Part shown: piece by piece, positions 28,771-36,175 of the stretch
Layout of the letters: each line of letters begins with the position of its first letter
Position numbering within the stretch: the first letter of the stretch is position 1
Assembly (NCBI GenBank): GCA_018268355.1
Contig: JAFDWR010000004.1
Coordinates: 186,404-250,403, forward strand
Direction of reading: 5' to 3'
Length of the DNA stretch: 64,000 nt
Source of the DNA: Armatimonadota bacterium
GTDB taxonomy: Bacteria > Armatimonadota > Fimbriimonadia > Fimbriimonadales > Fimbriimonadaceae
Notes under the pieces: generated by a model
Database searches by the model: none
What the model saw: only the letters and a program-made list of their open reading frames with translations
Told to the model about the DNA's origin: nothing
Made by a program: the position numbers and the translations under genes

Positions 28771-28929
28771 TTTTTCCGCAATTTCTTGAGAATCTTTGCA
28801 ATGTCAAGGGTTGGTGAGCATGTAGAATCCTTAACGGAAATTTAAAGAACGGATTCCACAATGCATAGGTCCAAGGATGGTAGTCGTCTCGCCGGCCTTC
28901 GAGCTGTCGGGACGAGGAGTCGCCCTTAT

Positions 28930-29871
28930 ATGAAGAAAGCCTTTACGCTCATCGAACTTCTCGTCGTGATCGCGATTATCGCGATTCTCGCTGCGATTCT
29001 TTTCCCGGTCTTCGCCCAAGCCAAGGCTGCTGCGAAGAAGACGGCTGCTCTGTCCAACCAGAAGCAAATCGGTACGTCGATCCAGATCTACATGGCCGAC
29101 TACGATGACATGTTCCCGCGAAACGACGGTTGCCAGCAGTTCAGCTCGCTGAACGCTGCTCTCAACGTCACCGGCGCTGTTGCTGGCGACGGTTGTTCGG
29201 GCGCAGGTCCTTTCCCCTACCGACTCAACCACTACGCCTGGCAGAAGTGGGTCCTTCCTTACACGAAGAACCTCCAGCTGTTCGAGCACCCGGGTCGACA
29301 GCGACTTGACGTTGGCACCCCGCGACAGTGGTCGCAGAACGGCCAGATCATGGGCGGCATGGCGCTGAACCTCGCTCTCACCGGCGCGCTCAACACCTTC
29401 CCGAACCCCAACGCGATCCGAGCGTTCCGCAACTCGTGGCGCGGCGGCAACCAGAACAGCCTTCCGGATGTTTCGCGAGCCATGCTCCTGTTCGAGTTCA
29501 GCAACCCGACGATCAACTTCGCTCCGGTTGTCACCACCACCGTCGACGATACGCAGAACGTGCAGATCGTCTACCCGATGGCTGTTCGCGAGTTCTGGGC
29601 TTCGAACTTCCGAAAGACCGATGCTAGCTGTAACGACCTCGGCGTGAACGATGACGCTCGAGTGTTTGCTGGCGTGATCGTGGTTGGCTTCGCCGACGGT
29701 TCGGCCAAGTCGATCCCGGTTGGCCGATGGCTCAGCGAAACCCCGACCGCAGCTCAGTACGGACTGACCCTTCCGTCGTCCATCCGATGCGGCGTGTCGA
29801 GCGGTACGTTCTTCGGCAACCCGATCCCCAACCTCAACATCAACTTCCCGTTCTGGGGTCTTAGCAACTAA
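28930..29871 (+). CDS. type IV prepilin-like protein with N-terminal methylation motif
   Basis: This is a 313-residue protein. I start it at ATG 28930: MKKA then FTLIELLVVIAIIAILAAIL, the class III prepilin signal (cleavage before Phe5, Glu at mature position 5). The segment FPVFAQAKAAAKKTAALSNQKQIG continues the N-terminal helix in the style I associate with Armatimonadota. The C-terminal globular part contains VGFADGSAKSIP, like the DG end of the H-X9-DG domain but without the His. The frame is open back to 28861 with a GC-rich, possibly folded leader. It could be a pseudopilin or a surface protein rather than a pilus subunit. Confidence 0.88.
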   Translation: MKKAFTLIELLVVIAIIAILAAILFPVFAQAKAAAKKTAALSNQKQIGTSIQIYMADYDDMFPRNDGCQQFSSLNAALNVTGAVAGDGCSGAGPFPYRLNHYAWQKWVLPYTKNLQLFEHPGRQRLDVGTPRQWSQNGQIMGGMALNLALTGALNTFPNPNAIRAFRNSWRGGNQNSLPDVSRAMLLFEFSNPTINFAPVVTTTVDDTQNVQIVYPMAVREFWASNFRKTDASCNDLGVNDDARVFAGVIVVGFADGSAKSIPVGRWLSETPTAAQYGLTLPSSIRCGVSSGTFFGNPIPNLNINFPFWGLSN

Positions 29872-30044
29872 TGTTGAAGAGACTGCTGATCGGAGCGGTG
29901 GTGATCGGCGCCATGATTGGTTGCAGCAGCCCTGCAAGCGACGTGGGTGCTGACAGCGCGACCAAGGCTTATCAGTCGCAAGACGAAAAGGCCAAGGCGC
30001 TTGAAAAGCAGAACGGCGAAGTTCGCCGCGACCGCGGAGGCTAG
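29871..30044 (+). CDS. small lipoprotein
   Basis: This is a 57-residue protein. The ATG shares a base with the prepilin stop (TAATG). MLKRLLIGAVVIGAMIGCSS is a clear lipobox signal with Cys18; about 40 mature residues, mostly Lys, Glu, Gln and Ala, probably form one helix. It ends 19 bp before a terminator, so it forms a two-gene unit with the prepilin. It might be an accessory of the prepilin-like protein; that is inference from coupling alone. Confidence 0.75.
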   Translation: MLKRLLIGAVVIGAMIGCSSPASDVGADSATKAYQSQDEKAKALEKQNGEVRRDRGG

Positions 30045-30063
30045 TCCTCTCGGTTGAACGACG

Positions 30064-30100
30064 GGGCCTCGATTCGAATCTCGGATCGAGGCCCTCTTCG
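30064..30100 (+). terminator. intrinsic terminator after the prepilin/lipoprotein pair
   Basis: A perfect 10-bp stem (30064-30073 with 30085-30094) with an 11-nt loop is followed by TCTTCGTTT. The next promoter -10 box starts at 30103. Confidence 0.85.
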
Positions 30101-30102
30101 TT

Positions 30103-30108
30103 TATAAT
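30103..30108 (+). promoter_or_regulatory. -10 box (TATAAT) for a leaderless darA transcript
   Basis: A consensus TATAAT ends 7 nt before the TTG at 30116. The upstream ATG at 30107 overlaps this box, so it would lie upstream of the transcription start and cannot be translated from this promoter. No good -35 is visible, as the upstream DNA is the terminator stem. Confidence 0.6.
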
Positions 30109-30115
30109 GTCCGGG

Positions 30116-30445
30116 TTGAAGCTCGTTGTCTGCATCGTCCACAACCGCGACAAAGCTCGGATGACCGATGAGCTTGTCCGTGCCGGGTTCAAGTTCACCC
30201 TTGTCGGGTCGACGGGTGGCTTCCTGCGTGAGGGCAACACGACGCTTCTCATCGGGAGTGAGGACGATGACGTCCCGTCACTCCTGAAGGTCATCGAGTC
30301 GAACTCGCAGACCCGCGAGCAGATCGTCGGAAGTCCGCCCGTCGAGACCGCTCCCGCCGGAGTTTTTGTCGGCCAACCGATCAAGGCGCAAGTCGGCGGC
30401 GCAGTGGTCTTTGTGATGAACGTTGATGAATTCCACCGCTTCTAG
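30116..30445 (+). CDS. darA: DarA-like (PII-like) cyclic-di-AMP receptor
   Basis: About 109 residues. I favour the TTG start at 30116, giving MKLVVCIVHNRD, because known DarA/PstA proteins begin MKL and the ATG at 30107 lies in the -10 box. LVGSTGGFLREGNTTLLIGSE is the family's ligand-loop signature. DarA proteins are trimeric PII-like receptors for c-di-AMP in Gram-positives; presence next to holB, as in many Firmicutes, supports the call. No c-di-AMP synthase is in the window. Confidence 0.9.
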   Translation: MKLVVCIVHNRDKARMTDELVRAGFKFTLVGSTGGFLREGNTTLLIGSEDDDVPSLLKVIESNSQTREQIVGSPPVETAPAGVFVGQPIKAQVGGAVVFVMNVDEFHRF

Positions 30446-31298
30446 GCCGCACCAAGAGCTGATTTCCAAACTCGCCGAGGGCACCAATGGCGTCCACGCG
30501 GTGATGTTTTATGGCCTCGAAGGGGTAGGCAAGCGCGACCTCGCTCGTCAGCTCGCCAAGGTGTGGTGCTGTCTTGATCCCACCGATGCCGCCGAGTGCA
30601 GGGCGTGTGGGGCGTTCGAGCGAGGCACGATTCCCGACCTGCTCACCGTTCGCCCGGTCGGCGCGAGCCGCATTATTCGTCTTGGGCTGATCGTGCCGAC
30701 GAAGGCGGACGAGGAATCCGTTCCCATTTCCGACTTCCTTCGCACCGGGCCGCTCATGGCGCGCCACAAGGTCGTGGTGATCGAGGATGCCGACCGCATG
30801 AACGGCGACGCCGCAAACGCCCTCCTGAAGATGATCGAGGAACCTCCCGCGAAGGTCAAGTTCGTGCTCACCACCGCCTCGATCTCACGCATTCTGCCCA
30901 CCATCCGCTCGCGATGCCTTTGCGTCGCGGTCGAAGCAAGCGAGGAGATGACCGCCACCGTCCAGGGCATCCCCGAAGAGGCCTGGAACCGGATCGATCA
31001 CCTCGCGCGCGACCTGAAGTCGATGCATCCGAGCCATGCGCTCGTTGCCGCCCATCGACTGCGCGAAGCCGCCGAACTGGTCGAATCGGAAGACGGAGCG
31101 CGGACCCAGAACGCGATGGCGGTGAGCTTGCTCGCCGAAAGGCTGTGCGTCCACCTTACGTCGTACCCGGAGGCCGCCATCCGAGCGGTCGAAGCTCATC
31201 GCAGGATCGTCGGCAATGGTAGTCCCATTTACCAGTTCGACGCCTTGATCGCCGACATTCTCTGCCGACGTGCCGATCCTTCGGGGCACAGAAGGTAA
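30426..31298 (+). CDS. holB: DNA polymerase III delta' subunit
   Basis: This is a 290-residue clamp-loader AAA+ protein starting at ATG 30426 inside the end of darA. It has a Walker A-like GLEGVGKRDLA, a partial zinc module (paired Cys then CRACG, with the fourth Cys absent), IEDADRMNGDAANALLKMIEEPP (delta' signature) and sensor-1 FVLTTASISRILPTIRSRC. It helps open the beta clamp. The C-terminal collar domain is shorter than in E. coli. The darA-holB neighbourhood is known from Firmicutes. Confidence 0.92.
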   Translation: MNSTASRPHQELISKLAEGTNGVHAVMFYGLEGVGKRDLARQLAKVWCCLDPTDAAECRACGAFERGTIPDLLTVRPVGASRIIRLGLIVPTKADEESVPISDFLRTGPLMARHKVVVIEDADRMNGDAANALLKMIEEPPAKVKFVLTTASISRILPTIRSRCLCVAVEASEEMTATVQGIPEEAWNRIDHLARDLKSMHPSHALVAAHRLREAAELVESEDGARTQNAMAVSLLAERLCVHLTSYPEAAIRAVEAHRRIVGNGSPIYQFDALIADILCRRADPSGHRR

Positions 31299-31310
31299 AA
31301 ACACGCCATG

Positions 31311-31339
31311 GGAACTCGTCGAAGGTTTGGGTTCGTATC
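31311..31339 (+). promoter_or_regulatory. candidate ECF-sigma autoregulatory promoter
   Basis: GGAACT (31311-31316) and CGTATC (31334-31339) are separated by 17 bp. GGAAC -35 elements with CGT-type -10 elements are typical of group IV (ECF) sigma factors, which often drive their own operons. The sigma factor start codon follows 26 bp later with AAGGAAAA as ribosome-binding site. Confidence 0.5.
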
Positions 31340-31364
31340 CTTTGAACGCTCAAAGGAAAACGCA

Positions 31365-31964
31365 ATGCACGTTGCATTAACGCAAACCCGAATCGAGATG
31401 GGAAAGGACAGTCGCGAGCAGTTCGAATCGCTTGCGAGACAGACGCACCAACAGGCGTTTGGTTTCGCCTTTCGGCTGACGGGAAATGCTGCCGAGGCAG
31501 AAGACCTGTTGCAGGAGTCCTTCCTGCGCGCTTTCCGATTTTTCGCCCGATACGACCACTCGATGCCGTTCACGAGTTGGCTCTATCGGATCATGAGCAA
31601 CACCCACATCGACCTGCTCCGCCGAAAGGGTCGACTGCAAACCCTCAGCTTGGAACAACCGAACGCCGACGGAAGTCTGGCCACTTGGGATGTTGCGGAT
31701 GACGAGGCAACGGCCGAGCAAAAGCTCATTGATGCCACCCTCGATGCACCGCTCCAGGCGGGTCTGATGAACATGACGCCAGAGTTTCGTCAAGCCGTGG
31801 TCCTTGCCGACGTAGAAGGAATGGCCTATGAAGAGATCGCCGAGGTGATGGGAACTTCGATCGGAACCGTGCGTTCTCGCATCCATAGGGGACGAAAACA
31901 ACTTCGCCGATACTTACTGAAGGCGGCCCCCGCAACCTATAGGAGTTTGATCAATGAACTGTAA
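31365..31964 (+). CDS. ECF (RpoE-like) RNA polymerase sigma factor
   Basis: This is a 199-residue protein starting at ATG 31365 with AAGGAAAA upstream; an in-frame extension to 31308 would cover the putative promoter. Region 2 is AEDLLQESFLRAFRFFARYD...FTSWLYRIMSNTHIDLLRR, and region 4 is MAYEEIAEVMGTSIGTVRSR. Only these two sigma domains are present, as in ECF factors. The following genes (anti-sigma, RseB-like, HtrA) match the rpoE-rseA-rseB-mucD order of envelope-stress operons. It overlaps the anti-sigma gene by 11 bp. Confidence 0.93.
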   Translation: MHVALTQTRIEMGKDSREQFESLARQTHQQAFGFAFRLTGNAAEAEDLLQESFLRAFRFFARYDHSMPFTSWLYRIMSNTHIDLLRRKGRLQTLSLEQPNADGSLATWDVADDEATAEQKLIDATLDAPLQAGLMNMTPEFRQAVVLADVEGMAYEEIAEVMGTSIGTVRSRIHRGRKQLRRYLLKAAPATYRSLINEL

Positions 31965-32460
31965 GCTCGCCAGCACCAAGTTGTCTGCTTACATCGATCG
32001 TGAGCTTGGCACCGACGAGATGATGCAGATTCGCCAACATCTCGCCAGCTGCTCCGCCTGCGCTTCCGAAGCCAAGGTGCTCGAATCGCTCAAGTTCGCC
32101 CTCAATCGCACCGCCAGCGTTGAGGTTCCCGAAGGACTCGAAGAGCGACTCTTTGCTCGCCTCCGCATGGAGCCCGTCGCAACCGAAGAACCCGCGGTTG
32201 CTCCTGCCGCCAAGCCCTGGCGCCTCGTCGGCGCGATGGCGGTTGCTGCCTCGATTGGACTTTTCGCGACCCTGCTGATTCTCCGCCTGAACGCGGGTAC
32301 CAGCCCCTCCCAACCCACGCTTGACCAGTTCTCCGCCCGGACGTCGTCCGATGCGTTGCCGGTTGGCATGGAGATTGGTCGCGAGCAAATGCTGCAGTCA
32401 TCCACCGATCCGTTCGCGGGTCCGGTAGGAGGTCTTCCCGCTGTCTATGGTGGTCGCTAA
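31954..32460 (+). CDS. zinc-finger anti-sigma factor (RseA-like role)
   Basis: This is a 168-residue single-pass membrane protein. The N-terminal ZAS motif is HLASCSACASE (His30, Cys34, Cys37), the usual sigma-binding zinc site. A transmembrane helix spans about 90-110 (LVGAMAVAASIGLFATLLIL), leaving a 55-residue outer tail. The protein would hold the cognate ECF sigma at the membrane until proteolysis. It overlaps the sigma gene (11 bp) and the RseB-like gene (14 bp). Confidence 0.9.
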   Translation: MNCKLASTKLSAYIDRELGTDEMMQIRQHLASCSACASEAKVLESLKFALNRTASVEVPEGLEERLFARLRMEPVATEEPAVAPAAKPWRLVGAMAVAASIGLFATLLILRLNAGTSPSQPTLDQFSARTSSDALPVGMEIGREQMLQSSTDPFAGPVGGLPAVYGGR

Positions 32461-33550
32461 CCGAATCACACTAGCCCTTCTGGTCTCGGGTCTTGCCCTG
32501 GTCGGCTACGCCCAGCAGAAGGTCGGCAAGACAACAAGCGTTACGACAAGGGTCAACGTCACGTACCGCCAGTCGAGCCTCTCGCCACGAGTGCGGGACA
32601 TGCTCGTGCGAGCCTTTGACCAAAAGACCAATAAGGACGTGGTCATGCTCGTGGTCTACACCTCGACGAGCACCGGCGAGCAAGAGCAGCACAAGCTGAT
32701 GCGCAGCCGAGACGGCAAGGTGCACCGAATTTGGCTCCAACCCCTCAGCAGGGCCGGAATGGAGATGGTCGACGATGGTCGCCAGATTCAGACCTACTTC
32801 AAGGACATCAACACGATCATGGTGACGACGTCCTCGGGAGACAAGGTCACCGGCGCGCGTCGGATTGGCCTCGTTGAGCGGAACTACACGATTGACCTTG
32901 AAGACGACTTCAGCTACCTCGGTCGTGATGCCTACCGACTCGTGGCAATCCCGAGATTCGCTGAGATGGATCAGCGAACGATGGTGATCGACGCGCAAAC
33001 CGGGCTCTTCCTTCGCCTCGATGTCGGCAAGGGCAAGGCGGCCAAACCAAGGCTCCAAGTCCAGTCGCTTTCAACCACGGAAAAGCTCAACAGTCAGTCG
33101 TTCCAGCTGAATAAGATGGACGCCGAACGACGCCAGTATGCCGAGCGGCGTAACCTCGACATGCGCGAGGCGAGGCGGGCAATGGGAATCCGACCGGTAG
33201 AGGTCGACAACCTCCCGTTTGGCTTCGAGGTCTTGACCAAGGAAATGGAGCTCGAGCAGTCGAAGGCGGTGGTTTTCCGGTTTTCGGATGGCCTTTCGAA
33301 CGGCACGCTCTATCAGCTCGCGCGACTCAAGGACGAGGCCAAAGTTTCTTCCGATCTGCTTCGCCGCGATGTCGGCAAGCTCACCTTCTTGCTCCAGGTT
33401 GATGCGTCCAATCGCATCCGAGAGCAGCTGATGGACGAGATCGTTCGTCAGGCGACGGAGTCGACCCAAAACGCGGTGCTGAACCCAATGGCGGGACTCT
33501 TGTTCTACTTGGGAACTCCTCTTCCGCAGAATGACGTTGCGAAGATTTGA
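32447..33550 (+). CDS. RseB/MucB-like secreted regulator
   Basis: This is a 367-residue protein with an N-terminal export signal (RITLALLVSGLALVGYAQQ). The body fits the LolA/RseB-type half-barrel: LMRSRDGKVHRIWL, YTIDLEDDFSYLGRDAYRLVAIPR, QRTMVIDAQTGLFLRLDV. In Gram-negatives RseB binds the anti-sigma factor outside the membrane and senses envelope lipid stress. Position between anti-sigma and HtrA genes supports this. Similarity is of fold and context; exact orthology is inference. Confidence 0.8.
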   Translation: MVVANRITLALLVSGLALVGYAQQKVGKTTSVTTRVNVTYRQSSLSPRVRDMLVRAFDQKTNKDVVMLVVYTSTSTGEQEQHKLMRSRDGKVHRIWLQPLSRAGMEMVDDGRQIQTYFKDINTIMVTTSSGDKVTGARRIGLVERNYTIDLEDDFSYLGRDAYRLVAIPRFAEMDQRTMVIDAQTGLFLRLDVGKGKAAKPRLQVQSLSTTEKLNSQSFQLNKMDAERRQYAERRNLDMREARRAMGIRPVEVDNLPFGFEVLTKEMELEQSKAVVFRFSDGLSNGTLYQLARLKDEAKVSSDLLRRDVGKLTFLLQVDASNRIREQLMDEIVRQATESTQNAVLNPMAGLLFYLGTPLPQNDVAKI

Positions 33551-33595
33551 TGATTATTGGTCCCTCGTTTTCTTTTGGACCAAGGTGAATTGAAG

Positions 33596-35125
33596 ATGAA
33601 ATTGAAGCAAGCATGGCTTAACAACCCCGCCGTTTGGACCATTGGTGCGGTGGTGGCAATTGGTGCAGTTGCGCTCGGTGCTCGAGGAATCGGTAGCCCG
33701 GCGAAGACGACCGCCCTCAACACGATCCCCGCTCCTGCGGTCTCCGTTTCCAGCGAGCGCACGGTGATGATGGTGGATCTCAAGGCCCTCGACCGCTCCT
33801 TCCAAGCGCTCGCCGAGGCCGCCGCGCCCGCCGTCGTCCACATCCGGACTCAGGGCCGAAGCGCCAACGTCTTTGGAGCGTCCGACCTCGTCGAAGCCGA
33901 GGGTTCGGGCTTTATCTTCCGCCCCGATGGCTACGTGATCACCAATGACCACGTCGTTGGTGGCATGGACAAGGTCACCGTGGTCCTCCACGACGGCCGG
34001 GAATTTGAAGGCAAGGTTATCCGAGCCGAAGAAAGCGATATCGCCGTCGTGAAGATCGACGCCAAGGACCTCCCGACGCTCCGCTTTGCGAACTCGAAGG
34101 ATGTTCGCGTCGGGCAGCTCGGCATGGCGATCGGTGCGCCGTTTGGACTCGAGAACTCGGTCACCTATGGCCACGTCAGCGCCCTCAACCGCACGAACGA
34201 AATTCCCGACCCGCGAACAGGCTCCAGCCGACGCTACTTTGACCTGATCCAGACCGACACCCCGATCAACAAGGGCAACTCGGGCGGACCACTCATCAAT
34301 GTCGACGGCGAAGTGATCGGCATCAACTCGGCGATCTTCTCGCTTTCGGGCGGAAGCAATGGCATCGGCTTCGCGATCAGCGCCAACACCGCTCGAACGC
34401 TCGCCGAGACGTTGATCGAGAAGGGTCGTGTCAAGCGCGGCTACCTCGGCATCGCTCCGACGAACCTGAAGGAATACGAGCGCAAGAAGTTTGGCATCGG
34501 AACCGGTGCGATCCTCCGCGAGGTCGAGAGCAATGGCCCCGCCGCTGCCGCTGGCCTCAAGGAGAACGACGTGATCGTCAAGATCGGCGCGCAAGACGTG
34601 ACCGATGACGGCGACCTGCGCCGCGCACTCTTTGCCTACGAGCCGGGTTCGGAGACCAAGGTCGAATACGTCCGCGGTGGGGAAAAGAAGTCGACCACGG
34701 TGCGCGTGGCCGAGCCGCCGACCGTCACGGCGCGACAGACTCCTTCGGAGATCGACACCCCCGACCAGCCGTTCCCGCAGTTCAAGGACAACCCTTTCCA
34801 GGGCGATCCTTCCGAGAAGAATGGCCGACCCAAGCTGGGCGTCACCTTGCAGAGTCTCGACTCAAACCTGCGAAGCCAGTTCAAGCTCCCGAACGACGTG
34901 AATGGCGTCGTCGTCTCCGCCGTGGTTCCGGGCTCGTTCGCCGAGCGCTATGGACTCAAGCCGGGCGACGTGATCACGCAGTTCGACGGCAAGGCGGTCA
35001 CCAAGCCGGAAGAGATCGTCGACATGATGAGCAAGAAGCGATCGGGCCAGACGGTCTCGCTCGGCTTCACGCGAGTCGACGGCAGTGGCCGACAGCAGCA
35101 GATGGTCCAGGCCCCGCTGCCCTAA
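33596..35125 (+). CDS. HtrA/DegP-type periplasmic serine protease with two PDZ domains
   Basis: This is a 509-residue protein. I start at ATG 33596 with AAGGTGA upstream. A membrane anchor or signal spans 10-30. The trypsin-like domain has the triad His119 (NDHVVGG), Asp148 (EESDIAVVKI) and Ser229 (NKGNSGGPL). PDZ1 starts near RGYLGIAP (about 295) and PDZ2 near PKLGVTLQSL (about 415). It degrades or refolds damaged envelope proteins. As the last gene of the sigma operon it corresponds to MucD. The transcript ends at the terminator at 35148. Confidence 0.95.
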   Translation: MKLKQAWLNNPAVWTIGAVVAIGAVALGARGIGSPAKTTALNTIPAPAVSVSSERTVMMVDLKALDRSFQALAEAAAPAVVHIRTQGRSANVFGASDLVEAEGSGFIFRPDGYVITNDHVVGGMDKVTVVLHDGREFEGKVIRAEESDIAVVKIDAKDLPTLRFANSKDVRVGQLGMAIGAPFGLENSVTYGHVSALNRTNEIPDPRTGSSRRYFDLIQTDTPINKGNSGGPLINVDGEVIGINSAIFSLSGGSNGIGFAISANTARTLAETLIEKGRVKRGYLGIAPTNLKEYERKKFGIGTGAILREVESNGPAAAAGLKENDVIVKIGAQDVTDDGDLRRALFAYEPGSETKVEYVRGGEKKSTTVRVAEPPTVTARQTPSEIDTPDQPFPQFKDNPFQGDPSEKNGRPKLGVTLQSLDSNLRSQFKLPNDVNGVVVSAVVPGSFAERYGLKPGDVITQFDGKAVTKPEEIVDMMSKKRSGQTVSLGFTRVDGSGRQQQMVQAPLP

Positions 35126-35147
35126 TCGGGACGGCCAAACACAAGAA

Positions 35148-35183
35148 AAGAGGGGATGGAGCCGAAAGGCTCCATCCCCTCTT
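35148..35183. terminator. strong bidirectional hairpin between htrA and fur-like gene
   Basis: A perfect 16-bp stem (35148-35163 with 35168-35183) has a GAAA loop. The T-rich side (TTTTCTTG) is in the minus direction, favouring the Fur-like gene; plus transcripts of htrA also meet it. Confidence 0.9.
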
Positions 35184-35197
35184 GTTATGAGGATGGC

Positions 35198-35656
35198 TTA
35201 CGACGGGTCGGTGCGGTTGGTGCGTGCCGAAATTTCGATGCGCACGGTCTCAAGCGTGGCTCCTGCGCGGCGGCAAAGCGCCTCGAGGTGCATCAGCAGC
35301 TCGTTGGAAACCGGCATCGGGACAAAGACCTTCTGGTCCGGCTCTACGATCACGCTCGTCTCGACTCGGCGGTCGATTTGGGGGTCGCGTGGAGCATAAG
35401 CGTCGATCGTGCCAACGTACTGAACGAGTCCCGCGCCCTGGAGCGCAGAGAGAATTCGGTACACGCTGACGAGGTCGATGCGCTCGCTACTGCCCAAAAC
35501 AGCCTGGTGGATGTCGTTCGCAGTCACCGCCTTGGGTGTCGCGGCAAGCACTTTGAGCACCTGGATGCGCGCGTTCGTGACGCGCTGTCCACCCCTTCGC
35601 AAGACCTGAATGGCTCGGTTCTCGTAGTCGGGAATCCCGCCTTTCGAGTTGTTCAT
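35198..35656 (-). CDS. Fur-fold transcriptional regulator lacking usual metal sites
   Basis: This is a 152-residue protein. The N-terminal winged helix matches Fur: LRRGGQRVTNARIQVLKVL, AVTANDIHQAVL, LVSVYRILSALQGAGLVQ. The C-terminal dimerisation half, however, has DRRVETSVIVEPDQKVFVPMP where Fur has its HHH-x-C-x-x-C metal ligands; only one Cys (EALCRRAG) remains. It is probably a Fur paralogue that does not bind iron or zinc in the usual way. A GTAGGGAGAAATCGAACC stretch precedes the ATG. Targets are unknown. Confidence 0.82.
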   Translation of the reverse strand: MNNSKGGIPDYENRAIQVLRRGGQRVTNARIQVLKVLAATPKAVTANDIHQAVLGSSERIDLVSVYRILSALQGAGLVQYVGTIDAYAPRDPQIDRRVETSVIVEPDQKVFVPMPVSNELLMHLEALCRRAGATLETVRIEISARTNRTDPS

Positions 35657-35882
35657 GGTTCGATTTCTCCCTACTTTGAACGGACCAAGCCCCCGCCGTT
35701 CGTAGAGAACTTATCAAAGTCAGCTCTAAAATCTCTCGAAAATTGGCCAGATCGAGACTTTTTTTCTTGAACCTGAGCGAATTCGGTGAATCCATTGCCC
35801 CCTCAAGTTGCGTCACGGTATATGATAGAGGCGCGGTGAACCTGCGTCTCAGGTAAACCTACGATCAGGGAGGGAAAAGAAT

Positions 35883-36077
35883 ATGAAGTTTTACAACCTC
35901 AAAACTCGTTCACATGTTGAAGTGCCGGAAAGCGCAGTTCAAAAGATGAAGATGGTGCGAAAGACCAAGTCGGGCGAACAGGTCCGATACGCGTTCACCG
36001 CCGTTCACGAGGGAGCCAAGCTCTTCAAGTTCATCAACGAAGCCACCTACAAGGCTTCCAACGCCAAGGAAGCCTAA
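35883..36077 (+). CDS. small conserved-looking hypothetical protein
   Basis: This is a 64-residue basic protein (many Lys, no signal or membrane segment). MKFYNLKTRSHVEVPESAVQ and VRYAFTAVHEGAKLFKFI suggest a small beta-rich domain. It has the strongest Shine-Dalgarno in the window (AGGGAGGGAAAAG) and its own terminator 21 bp downstream, so it is probably a highly expressed monocistronic gene. A TATGAT box at 35821-35826 may be its -10. I do not recognise the family. Confidence 0.75.
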   Translation: MKFYNLKTRSHVEVPESAVQKMKMVRKTKSGEQVRYAFTAVHEGAKLFKFINEATYKASNAKEA

Positions 36078-36097
36078 GCCAGGCTTCAACTGAAAAG

Positions 36098-36130
36098 TGC
36101 TCATCCCTTGCTGGGATGGGCATTTTTTTT
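36098..36130 (+). terminator. intrinsic terminator of the 64-residue gene
   Basis: A 10-bp stem (36098-36107 with 36113-36122) with loop TTGCT is followed by eight T residues (36123-36130). Confidence 0.94.
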
Positions 36131-36175
36131 GTATTCGATGATGAACTCTGTGGGGAGACATCCGTCCAGACCGAT

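Noticed and set aside
28861-28929. In-frame N-terminal extension of the prepilin and a possible c-di-GMP riboswitch
   Set aside because: The extension would put 27 residues before the methylation motif, longer than usual; the leader lacks the conserved GEMM elements I know, so no riboswitch is called.
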